Assembly (NCBI RefSeq): GCF_000426505.1
Contig: NZ_AUFM01000011.1
Location: 310,001 to 374,000, forward strand
From: Nisaea denitrificans DSM 18348
GTDB lineage: Bacteria > Pseudomonadota > Alphaproteobacteria > Thalassobaculales > Thalassobaculaceae
Length of the DNA: 64,000 bases
Direction: 5' to 3'
The translations under genes were made by a program, and so were the position numbers. This document shows positions 10,184 to 19,422 of this stretch, piece by piece. The notes beneath the pieces are model-generated. The model did not search any database. It saw only the letters and a list, made by a program, of their open reading frames with translations, and was not told where the DNA came from. Each line of letters begins with the position of its first letter. The first letter of the stretch is position 1.

Positions 10184-12037
10184 ATGTCACGTCGACCGAC
10201 CGCTAATCTGACCGAGTCCGATCCGCCGGCGACTGCCGACCTTGATACGATAAAATCCCTGCTGCCCTATCTTTGGCCGAAAGGTCAGTTCGAGATGCGG
10301 GCGCGGGTGGTGGTGGCAATTGCCTGCCTTGTTCTGGCAAAGGCGGCGTCGGTCTATGTCCCGATCCTCTACAAGGAAGCGGTCGACCTGATCTCGGGTG
10401 ACAAGTTCGATTTCACCGTCCTGTTGTGGATCATTGTTGCTTACGGCATGACGCGCCTTGGCCAGCAGGCCTTCGCCCAGTTGCGCGAGTTCTTCTTTGC
10501 CCGTGTCGCCCAACGAGCGATCCGGGCTGTTGCCATCAAGACGTTTCGGCACTTGCACCGGCTGTCGCTGCGCTTCCATCTGGATCGCCAGACCGGCGGG
10601 CTGACCCGGGTGATCGAACGGGGCACGAAGGCCATCGAGTTCCTGCTCAACTTCATGCTCTTCAACATCCTGCCGACGCTGTTCGAGATCTTCCTGGTCT
10701 GCGGTGTGCTCTGGTGGATGTTCGACTTCCGCTATGCCATCGCCACTTTTGGAACCATCTTTTCCTACATCACCTTCACCATGCTGGTGACGGAATGGCG
10801 GCTGAAGATCCGGCGCCGGATGAACACGATGGATAACCGCGCGAACACCCGCGCGGTCGACAGCCTGCTGAACTACGAGACGGTCAAATATTTCGGCAAC
10901 GAGACGCATGAGGAGGAGCGCTACGACCGCTCCATGCGGAGCTACGAGGACGCGGCCGTCAAAAGCCGGACCAGCCTGTCACTGGTCAATGTCGGTCAGG
11001 GCGGGATCATCGCCGTCGGGCTGATGGTCGTCATGGCGCTTGCGGGCGGCGATATTGCGACCGGTAAGGCGACGGTCGGCGATTTCGTGATGGTGAATAC
11101 TTACCTGATCCAGCTCTATATGCCGCTGAATTTCCTCGGTTTTGTTTACCGCGAGATAAAACAGTCCCTGACAGACATGCAGCAGATGTTCCTGCTGCTC
11201 GATGAGGAGGCGGAGATCGAGGACGCAGCGGACGCGAAAGATCTTGTGGTCGAGAAAGGCGCGGTTCGGTTCGATAACGTGAAGTTCGGTTATTCGGCCG
11301 AACGCGGCATTCTGAAGGGGATCAGCTTCGATGTACCGGCAGGCAAGACCGTTGCGTTGGTCGGCCCCAGCGGTGCCGGAAAATCGACCATCTCCCGGCT
11401 GCTGTTCCGCTTTTACGATATCGACGATGGCGCGATTCTGATCGACGGTCAGGATATCCGCTCAGTCACGCAAGAGAGCCTGAGGCGGGCTATCGGGATC
11501 GTTCCGCAGGACACTGTGCTGTTCAACGATACGATCTATTACAACATCGCCTACGGCCGGCCCGATGCAAGCACAGCCGAAATCGAGGAGGCTGCCCGTC
11601 TGGCCCGGATTCATGATTTCGTCGTAAGCCTGCCGGACGGGTATGAAAGCACGGTTGGTGAGCGCGGCCTGAAACTGTCGGGTGGTGAAAAGCAACGTGT
11701 CGCAATTGCCCGGACATTGCTGAAACAGCCGAAGATCTTCCTGTTCGATGAAGCGACATCGGCGCTCGACAGCCAGACGGAAAAGGCGATCCAGAACAGC
11801 CTCTCCGAGGTCAGCCAGGACTACACCACTCTGGTCATCGCCCACCGGCTTTCGACCGTGGTTGATGCGCATGAGATTATTGTGCTGCGCGACGGCGAGA
11901 TCGCCGAGCGCGGCAATCATGATTTGCTGCTCTCGCAGGATGGAATTTATGCGGCGATGTGGCGGCAGCAAATGCGGGAAAGTTCGGAAGATCAGCAGGC
12001 GATTGAAAAACTGGACGTGGCCGAGGTCAATGCCTAA
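10184..12037 (+). CDS. Atm1-type ABC exporter (fused TMD-NBD)
   Basis: 617-residue half transporter with the membrane domain first (about residues 30-330, several helices) and the ATPase domain at about 360-600. Walker A GPSGAGKST is near residue 394, the signature is LSGGEKQRVAIAR, and Walker B is IFLFDEATSALD. The membrane region carries the Atm1/HMT1-type stretch RAVDSLLNYETVKYFGNE. Such proteins form homodimers in the inner membrane and export glutathione-linked sulfur or metal compounds. Being near the SUF operon fits a link to Fe-S or thiol metabolism, but no co-transcription is visible: the gap from ppc is 222 bases. Confidence 0.93.
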   Translation: MSRRPTANLTESDPPATADLDTIKSLLPYLWPKGQFEMRARVVVAIACLVLAKAASVYVPILYKEAVDLISGDKFDFTVLLWIIVAYGMTRLGQQAFAQLREFFFARVAQRAIRAVAIKTFRHLHRLSLRFHLDRQTGGLTRVIERGTKAIEFLLNFMLFNILPTLFEIFLVCGVLWWMFDFRYAIATFGTIFSYITFTMLVTEWRLKIRRRMNTMDNRANTRAVDSLLNYETVKYFGNETHEEERYDRSMRSYEDAAVKSRTSLSLVNVGQGGIIAVGLMVVMALAGGDIATGKATVGDFVMVNTYLIQLYMPLNFLGFVYREIKQSLTDMQQMFLLLDEEAEIEDAADAKDLVVEKGAVRFDNVKFGYSAERGILKGISFDVPAGKTVALVGPSGAGKSTISRLLFRFYDIDDGAILIDGQDIRSVTQESLRRAIGIVPQDTVLFNDTIYYNIAYGRPDASTAEIEEAARLARIHDFVVSLPDGYESTVGERGLKLSGGEKQRVAIARTLLKQPKIFLFDEATSALDSQTEKAIQNSLSEVSQDYTTLVIAHRLSTVVDAHEIIVLRDGEIAERGNHDLLLSQDGIYAAMWRQQMRESSEDQQAIEKLDVAEVNA

Positions 12038-12074
12038 GGCTTTCTGGGGTTGATCAAGAATCGTGAACGGAACC

Positions 12075-12698
12075 ATGACAGTTTATAGCCGCGCCAAACC
12101 TAGTTCTCGTTATACGGCGTTGCTAGAGCTCTATAGGTCAATGCACGCAGAAGGATTTGAACGTGATGAGGGTGGCGTTATTGCGCATGTATGCGCCGAA
12201 GAAGCGTATCCGGGGCAGCAGTTGTTGTCTCATATCGGCCGAATACGGGAGCTGATCAACATGCACGATGCTACAACCGTTTTGGATTATGGTTGTGGCA
12301 AGGGAGGGCAATATCACTCCGTCCAGTTGCGCGATCAGAATGGAAAAACCGGCACTGTTCAACAGTTTTGGGGCGTCTCGGAGATCAGGCTATACGATCC
12401 GGGTGTACCGTCATTCTCGAGCCTTCCCGAGACTGCGTCGGACGGTGTTGTTTGCACCGATGTCCTTGAACATATCCCCGAAGCTGATTTGCCTTGGGTT
12501 ATCGATGAACTATTCAGCCTATCCCGGAAATTCGTTTACGCCGCCATCGCGTGCTATCCGGCGCGAGCCATTCTTCCAAACGGGGACAACGCACACGAGA
12601 CAGTGCGGCAGCCGGATTGGTGGCAGGCATTATTCACCAAAGTTGGGCGTGATTATCCCGGAGTTGTCGCTGTGCTGGAATGCGAAACGGTAAAGTAG
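12075..12698 (+). CDS. Class I SAM-dependent methyltransferase-like protein
   Basis: About 207 residues if started at the ATG at 12075 (a GTG at 12063 would add four). Motif I is clear, VLDYGCGKGGQY, with an acidic post-I region and a CTDVLEHIPEADLPW segment typical of class I methyltransferases. The substrate is unknown. Base composition is AT-richer than both neighbours, and codons such as CTA, TTA and AGG, rare elsewhere in the window, appear. That suggests lateral gain. It follows the Atm1-type gene by under 40 bases but does not look functionally tied to it. Confidence 0.75.
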   Translation: MTVYSRAKPSSRYTALLELYRSMHAEGFERDEGGVIAHVCAEEAYPGQQLLSHIGRIRELINMHDATTVLDYGCGKGGQYHSVQLRDQNGKTGTVQQFWGVSEIRLYDPGVPSFSSLPETASDGVVCTDVLEHIPEADLPWVIDELFSLSRKFVYAAIACYPARAILPNGDNAHETVRQPDWWQALFTKVGRDYPGVVAVLECETVK

Positions 12699-12799
12699 GG
12701 GGCTGATTCACGGCCCGCCCATATGTGGATCAAAACGGCAGCGGCAGTGATCATAATAAACTGCGGCTTTGATCGGGAAGATCAGGTGGCCCGATAACG

Positions 12800-12814
12800 G
12801 GATCGGAACGATCC
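12800..12814. repeat. Inverted repeat upstream of the E1 gene
   Basis: GGATCG-GAA-CGATCC is a perfect six-base inverted repeat with a three-base centre, 84 bases before the E1 start in a 200-base non-coding gap. It could be an operator, though this small size can arise by chance. Confidence 0.3.
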
Positions 12815-12897
12815 TTGCGAATTTCCGTCCGTCTATCGACGGTTTATTATGCGAACCCCATAGTCCTCCCGATATCATCCGTTTTCAGGAGGCCGCA

Positions 12898-15273
12898 ATG
12901 GGCCTGGTAGAGCCACAGAACAAGATCGAAACCCTGCGTGAGCTGGAGAAGAAAGTTCTCTGGCTCGCCATGTGGATGATCCATAACGCGAACCATGTCC
13001 GGCCCTCCCGCGACGGGATCAAGGTTGGCGGGCACCAGGCCTCCTGCGCTTCTGTCTCGACCCTGATGACGGCGCTCTATTTCGACGTCCTGAAACCGCA
13101 GGACCGGGTCGCGGTGAAGCCGCATGCGAGCCCGGTCTTCCATGCTATCCAATACATGTTGGGCCGGCAGGACCAGTCCGCGCTGGAGAGCTTCCGGGCA
13201 CTCGGCGGGGCGCAGTCCTATCCCTCGCGGACCAAGGACCGTGACGAGGTGGATTTCTCCACGGGCTCTGTCGGTCTTGGCGTGGCCATGACGTTGTTCG
13301 CCTCCATGGTGCAGGATTATGTGCGGCTGCATCACCTTGTGCAGGATCAGGGCCTGCAGCAGCAGCCGGCTGGCCGCATGATCGCTGTCATGGGCGACGC
13401 GGAGCTGGATGAGGGTAATATCTACGAGGCTATGCTGGAGGGCTGGAAATACGACGTCCGGAATCTCTGGTGGGTGATCGACTACAATCGCCAAAGCCTG
13501 GATGGTGTGGTCTCGGATGGCTTGTTCCAGAAGATCCGGCAGTTTTTCGGCACGGTCGACTGGAACGTCAACATGCTGAAATACGGCAAGAAGCTGGAGC
13601 GTGTGTTCCTGGAGCCCGGCGGCGAGGTGCTGCGAAACTGGATCGATGATTGTCCGAACGATCTCTACAGCGCCCTGACCTTCAAGGGGCAGGCCGGCGG
13701 TGACACGACCTGGCGGGATCATCTGAAGCGCGACCTGCACGGGGTCAAGGGCATCAAGTCGATCCTCGACGATCATGACGACGAGACCCTGCATGCTTTG
13801 ATGACCAACCTCGCCGGGCACGACATGGAAGCGGTGTTGGACGCTTTCCACGGAGTTTCAGACGATAGCCCGCAATGTTTCATCGCCTACACGGTGAAGG
13901 GCTTCAACACGCCGCTCGCCGGACACAAGGACAACCACGCGGGCCTGATGACGCCGGACCAGATGGAGCTGTTCCGGTCTCATATGGGAGTGCCGGAAGG
14001 GGATGAGTGGGACCCGTTCGCCAGTCTCGAGATGCCTGCGGAAGAGGTGCGGGACTATCTCGCCGGTGTTTCCTTCAACCGGGGCGGATCACGGATCCAT
14101 CATGCAGCCAAGGTCGAGTTGCCGGAGAGCATCGTGCTGAAGCGCGCGGCGAAGACATCGACGCAGCAGGCCTTTGGCGCCGTGCTGAACGAGCTGGCGC
14201 GGGGCAACTCTGCGCTTGCCTCTCGCATCGTCACCACGTCGCCGGACGTGACGGTCTCGACCAATCTCGGCCCCTGGGTGAACCAGCGCGGTATCTTTAG
14301 CCTCGACATGCGGAACGACGTCTTCCGGGACGAGAAGGTGGCGTCTGCGCAGAAATGGCTGCGGCATGGTGGCGGACAGCATTTCGAGCTCGGTATCGCG
14401 GAGAGCAATCTGTTTCTGATGCTGGCCTCGCTCGGCTTATCCGGGCCGCTATTCGGCACACGGCTGCTGCCGGTCGGTACGCTCTACGATCCGTTCATCG
14501 CGCGCGGTCTCGATTCACTGAACTACGCCTGCTACCAGGGCGCCCGCTTCATGGTGGTGGCAACCCCGTCCGGGATATCGCTCGCTCCGGAAGGTGGGGC
14601 GCACCAATCCGTTTCGACACCGCTGATCGGCATGGGCCAATCTGGCCTGCTGAGCTTCGAGCCAGCCTATGCGGACGAGGTGGCGGAGATCATGGCCTGG
14701 GGCTTCAACTACATGCAGGCGGATGATGGCGGGGCGGTCTATCTCCGGCTTTCGACACGGCCGCAGGAACAGCCCGAGAGGGAGATGACCGCCGATCTCA
14801 GGCACGACATTGTCTCTGGTGGTTACTGGCTGCTTGAGCCGGACCCGCAGGCACCGGCCGTGATCGTCTATACAGGTGCGGTGGTTCCGGAAGTGCTGCA
14901 GGCCCGCGAGATGCTGGAGGAAGAGCTGCCGGGTGTCGGTGTGCTCGCGGTCACCAGTGCGGACCGGCTCTATGCTGACTGGCAGGCGCGCGTGCGCCGT
15001 CCGGACGCCCCTGTTCCGCATCTGGAGAAACTGATGGGCGGGCTCGGCCCGGAAACCAGGATCATCACCGTGCAGGATGGTCATCCGGCAAATTTGAGCT
15101 GGATCGGCAGCGCGCTTGGCCGTCGGTTGTTCCCTCTTGGTGTCACCACGTTCGGCCAGTCCGGCGATCTGCCGGATCTTTACCAGACGCATGGCATCGA
15201 CGCCGAAGCCATCATGGATGCGGTGGCGGCAGCCTGTGTCGACAAGGCGCGCGGAACGCCGATGGCTGTTTGA
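12898..15273 (+). CDS. Homodimeric 2-oxoacid dehydrogenase E1 / transketolase-like enzyme
   Basis: 791 residues starting MGLVEPQNKIETL after a clean AGGAGG; an upstream in-frame extension to 12769 is disregarded. The layout is that of single-chain thiamine-diphosphate enzymes (AceE or transketolase): N-terminal pyrophosphate domain with VGGHQASCAS and the cofactor motif GDAELDEGNIYEAML ending near NRQSLDG, pyrimidine domain with ELGIAESNLFLML, and C-terminal domain. AceE-type E1 proteins are usually near 880-890 residues, so this one is shorter. No E2 or E3 gene is next to it, so whether it works in a dehydrogenase complex is open. It converges with solA, stop codons three bases apart. Confidence 0.8.
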   Translation: MGLVEPQNKIETLRELEKKVLWLAMWMIHNANHVRPSRDGIKVGGHQASCASVSTLMTALYFDVLKPQDRVAVKPHASPVFHAIQYMLGRQDQSALESFRALGGAQSYPSRTKDRDEVDFSTGSVGLGVAMTLFASMVQDYVRLHHLVQDQGLQQQPAGRMIAVMGDAELDEGNIYEAMLEGWKYDVRNLWWVIDYNRQSLDGVVSDGLFQKIRQFFGTVDWNVNMLKYGKKLERVFLEPGGEVLRNWIDDCPNDLYSALTFKGQAGGDTTWRDHLKRDLHGVKGIKSILDDHDDETLHALMTNLAGHDMEAVLDAFHGVSDDSPQCFIAYTVKGFNTPLAGHKDNHAGLMTPDQMELFRSHMGVPEGDEWDPFASLEMPAEEVRDYLAGVSFNRGGSRIHHAAKVELPESIVLKRAAKTSTQQAFGAVLNELARGNSALASRIVTTSPDVTVSTNLGPWVNQRGIFSLDMRNDVFRDEKVASAQKWLRHGGGQHFELGIAESNLFLMLASLGLSGPLFGTRLLPVGTLYDPFIARGLDSLNYACYQGARFMVVATPSGISLAPEGGAHQSVSTPLIGMGQSGLLSFEPAYADEVAEIMAWGFNYMQADDGGAVYLRLSTRPQEQPEREMTADLRHDIVSGGYWLLEPDPQAPAVIVYTGAVVPEVLQAREMLEEELPGVGVLAVTSADRLYADWQARVRRPDAPVPHLEKLMGGLGPETRIITVQDGHPANLSWIGSALGRRLFPLGVTTFGQSGDLPDLYQTHGIDAEAIMDAVAAACVDKARGTPMAV

Positions 15274-15276
15274 GTC

Positions 15277-16443
15277 TCAGGAAAACACCGCTTTCAGCTT
15301 GTAGCGTGGAACCGGATGGTCCCAATCGCTGCCTTCGAGCAGCCGGGCGGCGGCGTACCCCCAGTCGTCCGAGCCTTTAGCTCCCTTGCCGTTACCGCAG
15401 ATGGCAACGGCAAGTCGGTCGCCGGCGACATAGTCGATATATGGCAGGCCCGAGGTGCTGAAGGTGGTCACGCAGGTATCCGTGTGCCGGTCAGGGCAGT
15501 CCTTCAGAACCGGGATGACGCCCTCGAAGACGTCCGTAAGTTCCAGCCGGTTGCGCTCTGAGCCCTTGGATTTGAACCAGTCTGTCAGGTCGTCGACGGT
15601 TGCCAGTTGAGCATCGGCTTCCGTTCCGATGCCGATTTTCACATAGAGATGCCCGTCCGGGTACCGGATAGGAGGCAGGATGTAGGAGCCTGCATACCGG
15701 TCGATGATGGTGGGCATGCCGTGCAATGCCTCGGCAGCAGGTTCTGTGACCCGGATCAGCAGGATGGTGCGGGCATAGACCGTCGTAGCCAGCGGCCTCG
15801 GCAGCAGCTTCATGGCTGTCGTGTAGCCGCCGGTCGCGACCAGGACCCGTTCTGCCGTAAGGGTCTGTCCGTCATCTGTGGTGACGCTGACATGGCTGCT
15901 CTGGACATCGATCTTTGTGACGGCGGCGTTGATGGTCTCGGCGCCCTGTTTTTTGGCGATTGTCGTCTGCGCCTTGACCAAAGCGCGCGGGCTGATATGG
16001 CCGGCGGTCTCCGTCTCCCGGATGCCCGCGCAATCGTCGGGTAGCGAGAGGAATGGATAGAGCTCGCGCATCTCGTTTGCGCCGATCACGGTGGCGTTCC
16101 CGCCATTCTCCCGTGCGAGTGTGACGGCCGGTTTGATAACGGGGTCTTCCGAGCCGACGATTTTGAGAAACCCGGCGGGGGTGAAGAAGGTGATGCCGCT
16201 CTCGGCTTCGATTTCCGGATAGCGGCCGATGGAGCGGGCAGCGGTAATCGACCATTCGGGCTCCGGATCGAAAATCCGGGTCAGGCGGCCTTCGTCGTAA
16301 TGGCTGCCGAATACGCCTGAGTGAGTTTGCCTGTCCGCAGGTTCATCCGGGCCGATGACGGCGACTCCATCCTGCCAGGAGGAAAGATGGCGCGCGGCTG
16401 CGGAGCCGATCAGGCCACGGCCGACGATGATATGGCGGTACAT
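15277..16443 (-). CDS. solA: SolA/sarcosine oxidase-type FAD amine oxidase
   Basis: 388-residue DAO-family flavoprotein of the monomeric sarcosine oxidase / N-methyltryptophan oxidase type, oxidising N-methylated or secondary amino acids to release formaldehyde or an imine plus hydrogen peroxide. The dinucleotide motif is IIVGRGLIGSAAARHL at residues 5-20. C324 in TDTCVTTFSTSGLPYID lies where MSOX-type enzymes attach FAD covalently, and CGNGKGAKGSDDWG is the region of the active-site lysine. GGAGAA precedes the ATG. The exact substrate is not readable. Confidence 0.85.
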   Translation of the reverse strand: MYRHIIVGRGLIGSAAARHLSSWQDGVAVIGPDEPADRQTHSGVFGSHYDEGRLTRIFDPEPEWSITAARSIGRYPEIEAESGITFFTPAGFLKIVGSEDPVIKPAVTLARENGGNATVIGANEMRELYPFLSLPDDCAGIRETETAGHISPRALVKAQTTIAKKQGAETINAAVTKIDVQSSHVSVTTDDGQTLTAERVLVATGGYTTAMKLLPRPLATTVYARTILLIRVTEPAAEALHGMPTIIDRYAGSYILPPIRYPDGHLYVKIGIGTEADAQLATVDDLTDWFKSKGSERNRLELTDVFEGVIPVLKDCPDRHTDTCVTTFSTSGLPYIDYVAGDRLAVAICGNGKGAKGSDDWGYAAARLLEGSDWDHPVPRYKLKAVFS

Positions 16444-16575
16444 GAGATATTCTCCGGCAAACTCAGAGCCGGAATCCTAGTGCCGATCGTGGATCACTTC
16501 CAGTGCCCGTGTCGTACCAGCGTAAACATCCATTGTTCACGAACAAACGGATCGCCGGATCAAATGCGACTCTGG

Positions 16576-16683
16576 TTAAATCACCAGATGCGGCAGTGCC
16601 GCGGTCAGCCAGACCAGAACATTGAAAACAATCGCGCCAAGAACGACGCAAGAGCGTTTCAGATTTCCAGCTTCGATGGCCAT
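16576..16683 (-). CDS. 35-residue single-span membrane peptide
   Basis: A short open frame, MAIEAGNLKRSCVVLGAIVF then a hydrophobic stretch ending LPHLVI, lies on the reverse strand. It has a strong ribosome binding site: GGGGGAGAAGG ends two bases before the ATG. The charged N-terminus followed by about 22 hydrophobic residues predicts one transmembrane helix with the N-terminus in the cytoplasm. It lies alone between solA (also minus) and alanine dehydrogenase (plus), so it may be cotranscribed with solA. I do not recognise the family. The binding site and composition argue for translation. Confidence 0.6.
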   Translation of the reverse strand: MAIEAGNLKRSCVVLGAIVFNVLVWLTAALPHLVI

Positions 16684-16919
16684 GACCTTCTCCCCCGTGT
16701 CACTCTGCTGTCCAATATAGACGAACAGAGACACCTTCATGTGAACAGCCTAGGAGCCGTCCGACGTTCTGCAAAAGAAATTCTCGTGATCAATCGTGAC
16801 CGTATTGTGGCAAGAAAAGACCAGCTATCGTTGAGCTAGTATCCCTAACTTGACAGGGTGGAGTGCGAGTTCGACAGAGTGTCGGGAAACTGCCTCAAAT
16901 CTCAATCAGGGAGGACACC

Positions 16920-18038
16920 ATGCTGATTGGCGTGCCCAGAGAAATAAAGTCGGATGAAAACCGGGTCGGATTGATCCCGTCCAGCGTCCGGGAGCTGGTT
17001 CATCATGGTCATAAGGTTCTTGTCGAGACCCATGCCGGCTATGGCATCGGTCTCGATGATGACCGGTATATCGCCGCCGGTGCCGAAATCGCGGGAACTG
17101 CGGATGAGGTGTTCTCCAAGGCGGACATGATCGTGAAGGTGAAGGAGCCGCAGGCAGCTGAATGCAAGATGCTGCGCGAGGGACAGATCCTTTTCACCTA
17201 TCTGCATCTGGCGCCGGATCTGGCACAGACCAAGGGCCTGATCGAGAGCGGGGCGATAGCAATCGCTTATGAGACCGTCACCGGTGCCCGCGGCGGCCTG
17301 CCTCTATTGGCGCCGATGAGCGAAGTTGCGGGGCGGATGGCGATACAGGCCGGCGCCCACTGCCTTGAGAAGGCGCAAGGCGGCAGCGGAACCCTGCTTG
17401 GCGGTGTGCCGGGTGTTCCGGCGGGCAATGTCGTTGTCATCGGCGGCGGTGTGGTCGGGACCAACGCGGCGCGTATGGCGATGGGGCTGGAAGCCAAGGT
17501 GACGGTCATCGACCGCAGTCTTGAGCGGCTTTATGAACTCGACCTCCAGTTCGGGCCGATGCTGAACACGATCTATTCGACGGTGGATGCGATCGAAGAG
17601 CATGTGATAGCCGCGGATCTGGTGGTCGGTGCTGTATTGGTCCCGGGGGCTGCCGCGCCGAAACTGGTAACGGATGCGCTGGTCGCGAAGATGCAGCGTG
17701 GCTCCGTCCTTGTTGATGTGGCGATTGATCAGGGTGGCTGCTTCGAGACCTCACGCGCGACGACCCATCGGGAGCCGACCTACATGGTCCATGATGTGGT
17801 TCATTATTGCGTCGCTAACATGCCCGGAGGCGTTGCGCGGACATCGACCTTTGCGCTGAACAATGCCACGCTGCCGTTCGTGCTGGCTCTGGCAGATAAG
17901 GGACACCGCCAGGCACTTGCCGATGACCTGCATCTGATGCAGGGGCTGAACGTTCACCGTGGCGAGATCACCTACAAGGCTGTCGCGGACTCGCACGGTA
18001 TGGGTTTCAAGAGGCCGCAGGAGGCGCTGGGATTGTAG
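16920..18038 (+). CDS. ald: Alanine dehydrogenase
   Basis: 372 residues, the standard size. It catalyses reversible NAD-dependent deamination of L-alanine to pyruvate and ammonia. The N-terminus [18 protein letters not shown], the substrate region VKVKEPQ, the Rossmann motif [18 protein letters not shown] and the [10 protein letters not shown] stretch are all diagnostic. The frame opens at 16863, but ATG 16920 follows AGGGAGGA and matches family starts. It converges with puuB over a UUCG hairpin. The setting among amine and amino-acid oxidation genes suggests a catabolic role. Confidence 0.96.
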   Translation: MLIGVPREIKSDENRVGLIPSSVRELVHHGHKVLVETHAGYGIGLDDDRYIAAGAEIAGTADEVFSKADMIVKVKEPQAAECKMLREGQILFTYLHLAPDLAQTKGLIESGAIAIAYETVTGARGGLPLLAPMSEVAGRMAIQAGAHCLEKAQGGSGTLLGGVPGVPAGNVVVIGGGVVGTNAARMAMGLEAKVTVIDRSLERLYELDLQFGPMLNTIYSTVDAIEEHVIAADLVVGAVLVPGAAAPKLVTDALVAKMQRGSVLVDVAIDQGGCFETSRATTHREPTYMVHDVVHYCVANMPGGVARTSTFALNNATLPFVLALADKGHRQALADDLHLMQGLNVHRGEITYKAVADSHGMGFKRPQEALGL

Positions 18039-18044
18039 GAGCCA

Positions 18045-18070
18045 GCTCGGTCTATTTCGATAGGCCGAGC
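18045..18070. terminator. UUCG-capped hairpin between convergent ald and puuB
   Basis: Arms 18045-18055 and 18060-18070 pair over 11 positions with one G-T pair, closed by TTCG, the stable UUCG tetraloop. It begins just after the ald stop and contains the puuB stop codon. There is no clear T run on either side, so it may act as an mRNA 3'-end stabiliser or weak bidirectional terminator. Confidence 0.6.
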
Positions 18071-19329
18071 AGGTCCCGCATCTTGAACCAGGCCATGCCG
18101 AGGGCAAGCAGGGCTGTCCGGGCAGGGCCTCCAGGAAAGCGCAGGTTCGGCAGCCGGGCGAACATATCGAGTCGCTCGGCATCGCCCGCCACGGCTTCTG
18201 CGATGATCTTGCCGGCAAAACCGGTCAGGGCCAGACCGTGCCCGGAGAAACCCTGCGCGTAGTAGATATTGCTGCCGATCCGTCCGAAATCAGGCATCCG
18301 GCCGGTGGTGATGGCGATTTTTCCGGACCAGGCATGGTCGATCACAACATCGCTCAGTTCCGGATAGACCTTGGCCATACACCGGCGCAGGGCATCCGCC
18401 GCATTCGTGATGGGCCGACCGGAATAACTGGCGAGTCCGCCGAACAGCAGGCGATTATCGACAGTCCTCCGGAAATAGTTGAGTGCGGTATTCGAGTCCG
18501 CAACAGCCTCTTCTCCGGGCAGGATGCGGGAGGCTTGATCAGCACTTAGCGGGGCCGTGGCGGCAACGGCGCTGAGCACGGGGGCGACGCGGTAACGGAT
18601 TTCCGGCACGAGAGCATCGAGATATGCATTGCCGGCCAGCACCAGCATTCGCGCTTTGACGCGGCCGGTATCGGTTTCGACTGTGACCGTCGCGCCCTTC
18701 TGGATAGCGAGGGCCCGGCTTTCCTCGAAGAGCTTGGCCCCGGCATTCTGGGCGGCTCGTGCCAGACCGTAGAGGTAGGCGAGTGGGTTCATATGCCCGC
18801 TGCCCTGTTCCAGCAGTGAAGCGCTATAGAGTTGTGAGCCGGTTGCCGCTTCCGTCTCGGCGCGGTTCAGCATTTTGAGATCGGTGAAACCGTAGGTTTT
18901 TGACCAGGACTCGGCCATCTCCTCGAGGCCGCGCTCCTGCCGGTTGTTCAGGGCTGCGTGAATATAGCCGCGGCGGTAATCCGCCTCGATGGCGTGGCGG
19001 GCGATGCGGACCTGTATATCCTCGATGGCTTCGTTGGCCATGGCCCATAAGCGCTGCGCCGCATCCATTCCGGCGGCACGTTCGAACGCCTCCATGCCAC
19101 AGCTATAGCCCATGCAGATTTGACCGCCGTTGCGGCCTGAGGCACCGTCGCCGATCCGACCGGCTTCGAGCAGGACCGTGTTGAATCCGCGCTCCGCCAG
19201 ATGCAGGGCTGCCGAGACACCGGTCAGGCCGCCGCCGATGATGCAAATATCTGCGTCGATTTCGCCGTTCAGCTGCGGACGCCGCTCGTCCTCGGATGTG
19301 AATGCGTGGTAATAGGTTGCGGTAGTCAT
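18052..19329 (-). CDS. puuB: Gamma-glutamylputrescine oxidase-like FAD oxidoreductase
   Basis: 425-residue DAO-family flavoprotein of the PuuB/OrdL type, which oxidises gamma-glutamyl amines such as gamma-glutamylputrescine to the aldehyde. FAD motif ADICIIGGGLTGVSAALHL at residues 27-45, then AGRIGDGASGRNGGQ, and the C-terminal YAQGFSGHGLALTGFAGKII are characteristic. The gene is divergent from a PuuA-like glutamine synthetase 93 bases away, which supports a gamma-glutamyl amine pathway. The remaining PuuC and PuuD steps are not in the window. Some members act on other amines or proline betaines. Confidence 0.87.
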   Translation of the reverse strand: MTTATYYHAFTSEDERRPQLNGEIDADICIIGGGLTGVSAALHLAERGFNTVLLEAGRIGDGASGRNGGQICMGYSCGMEAFERAAGMDAAQRLWAMANEAIEDIQVRIARHAIEADYRRGYIHAALNNRQERGLEEMAESWSKTYGFTDLKMLNRAETEAATGSQLYSASLLEQGSGHMNPLAYLYGLARAAQNAGAKLFEESRALAIQKGATVTVETDTGRVKARMLVLAGNAYLDALVPEIRYRVAPVLSAVAATAPLSADQASRILPGEEAVADSNTALNYFRRTVDNRLLFGGLASYSGRPITNAADALRRCMAKVYPELSDVVIDHAWSGKIAITTGRMPDFGRIGSNIYYAQGFSGHGLALTGFAGKIIAEAVAGDAERLDMFARLPNLRFPGGPARTALLALGMAWFKMRDLLGLSK

Positions 19330-19422
19330 TGCGCTTATCCGTTTTCAGATATCGGAGCCCTATCACGCTTGTCGTCCCCGGGCGAGGCGCATGATTATGT
19401 TGAAACGGCTCGCGGAGCATTT

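Noticed and set aside
9879-10211. 110-codon frame spanning the end of ppc and the start of the Atm1-type gene
   Set aside because: Overlaps two certain genes, has no binding site and no protein character.
12769-12897. N-terminal extension of the E1 enzyme
   Set aside because: The segment 12769-12897 has no homology signal and the ATG at 12898 has an AGGAGG at ideal spacing.
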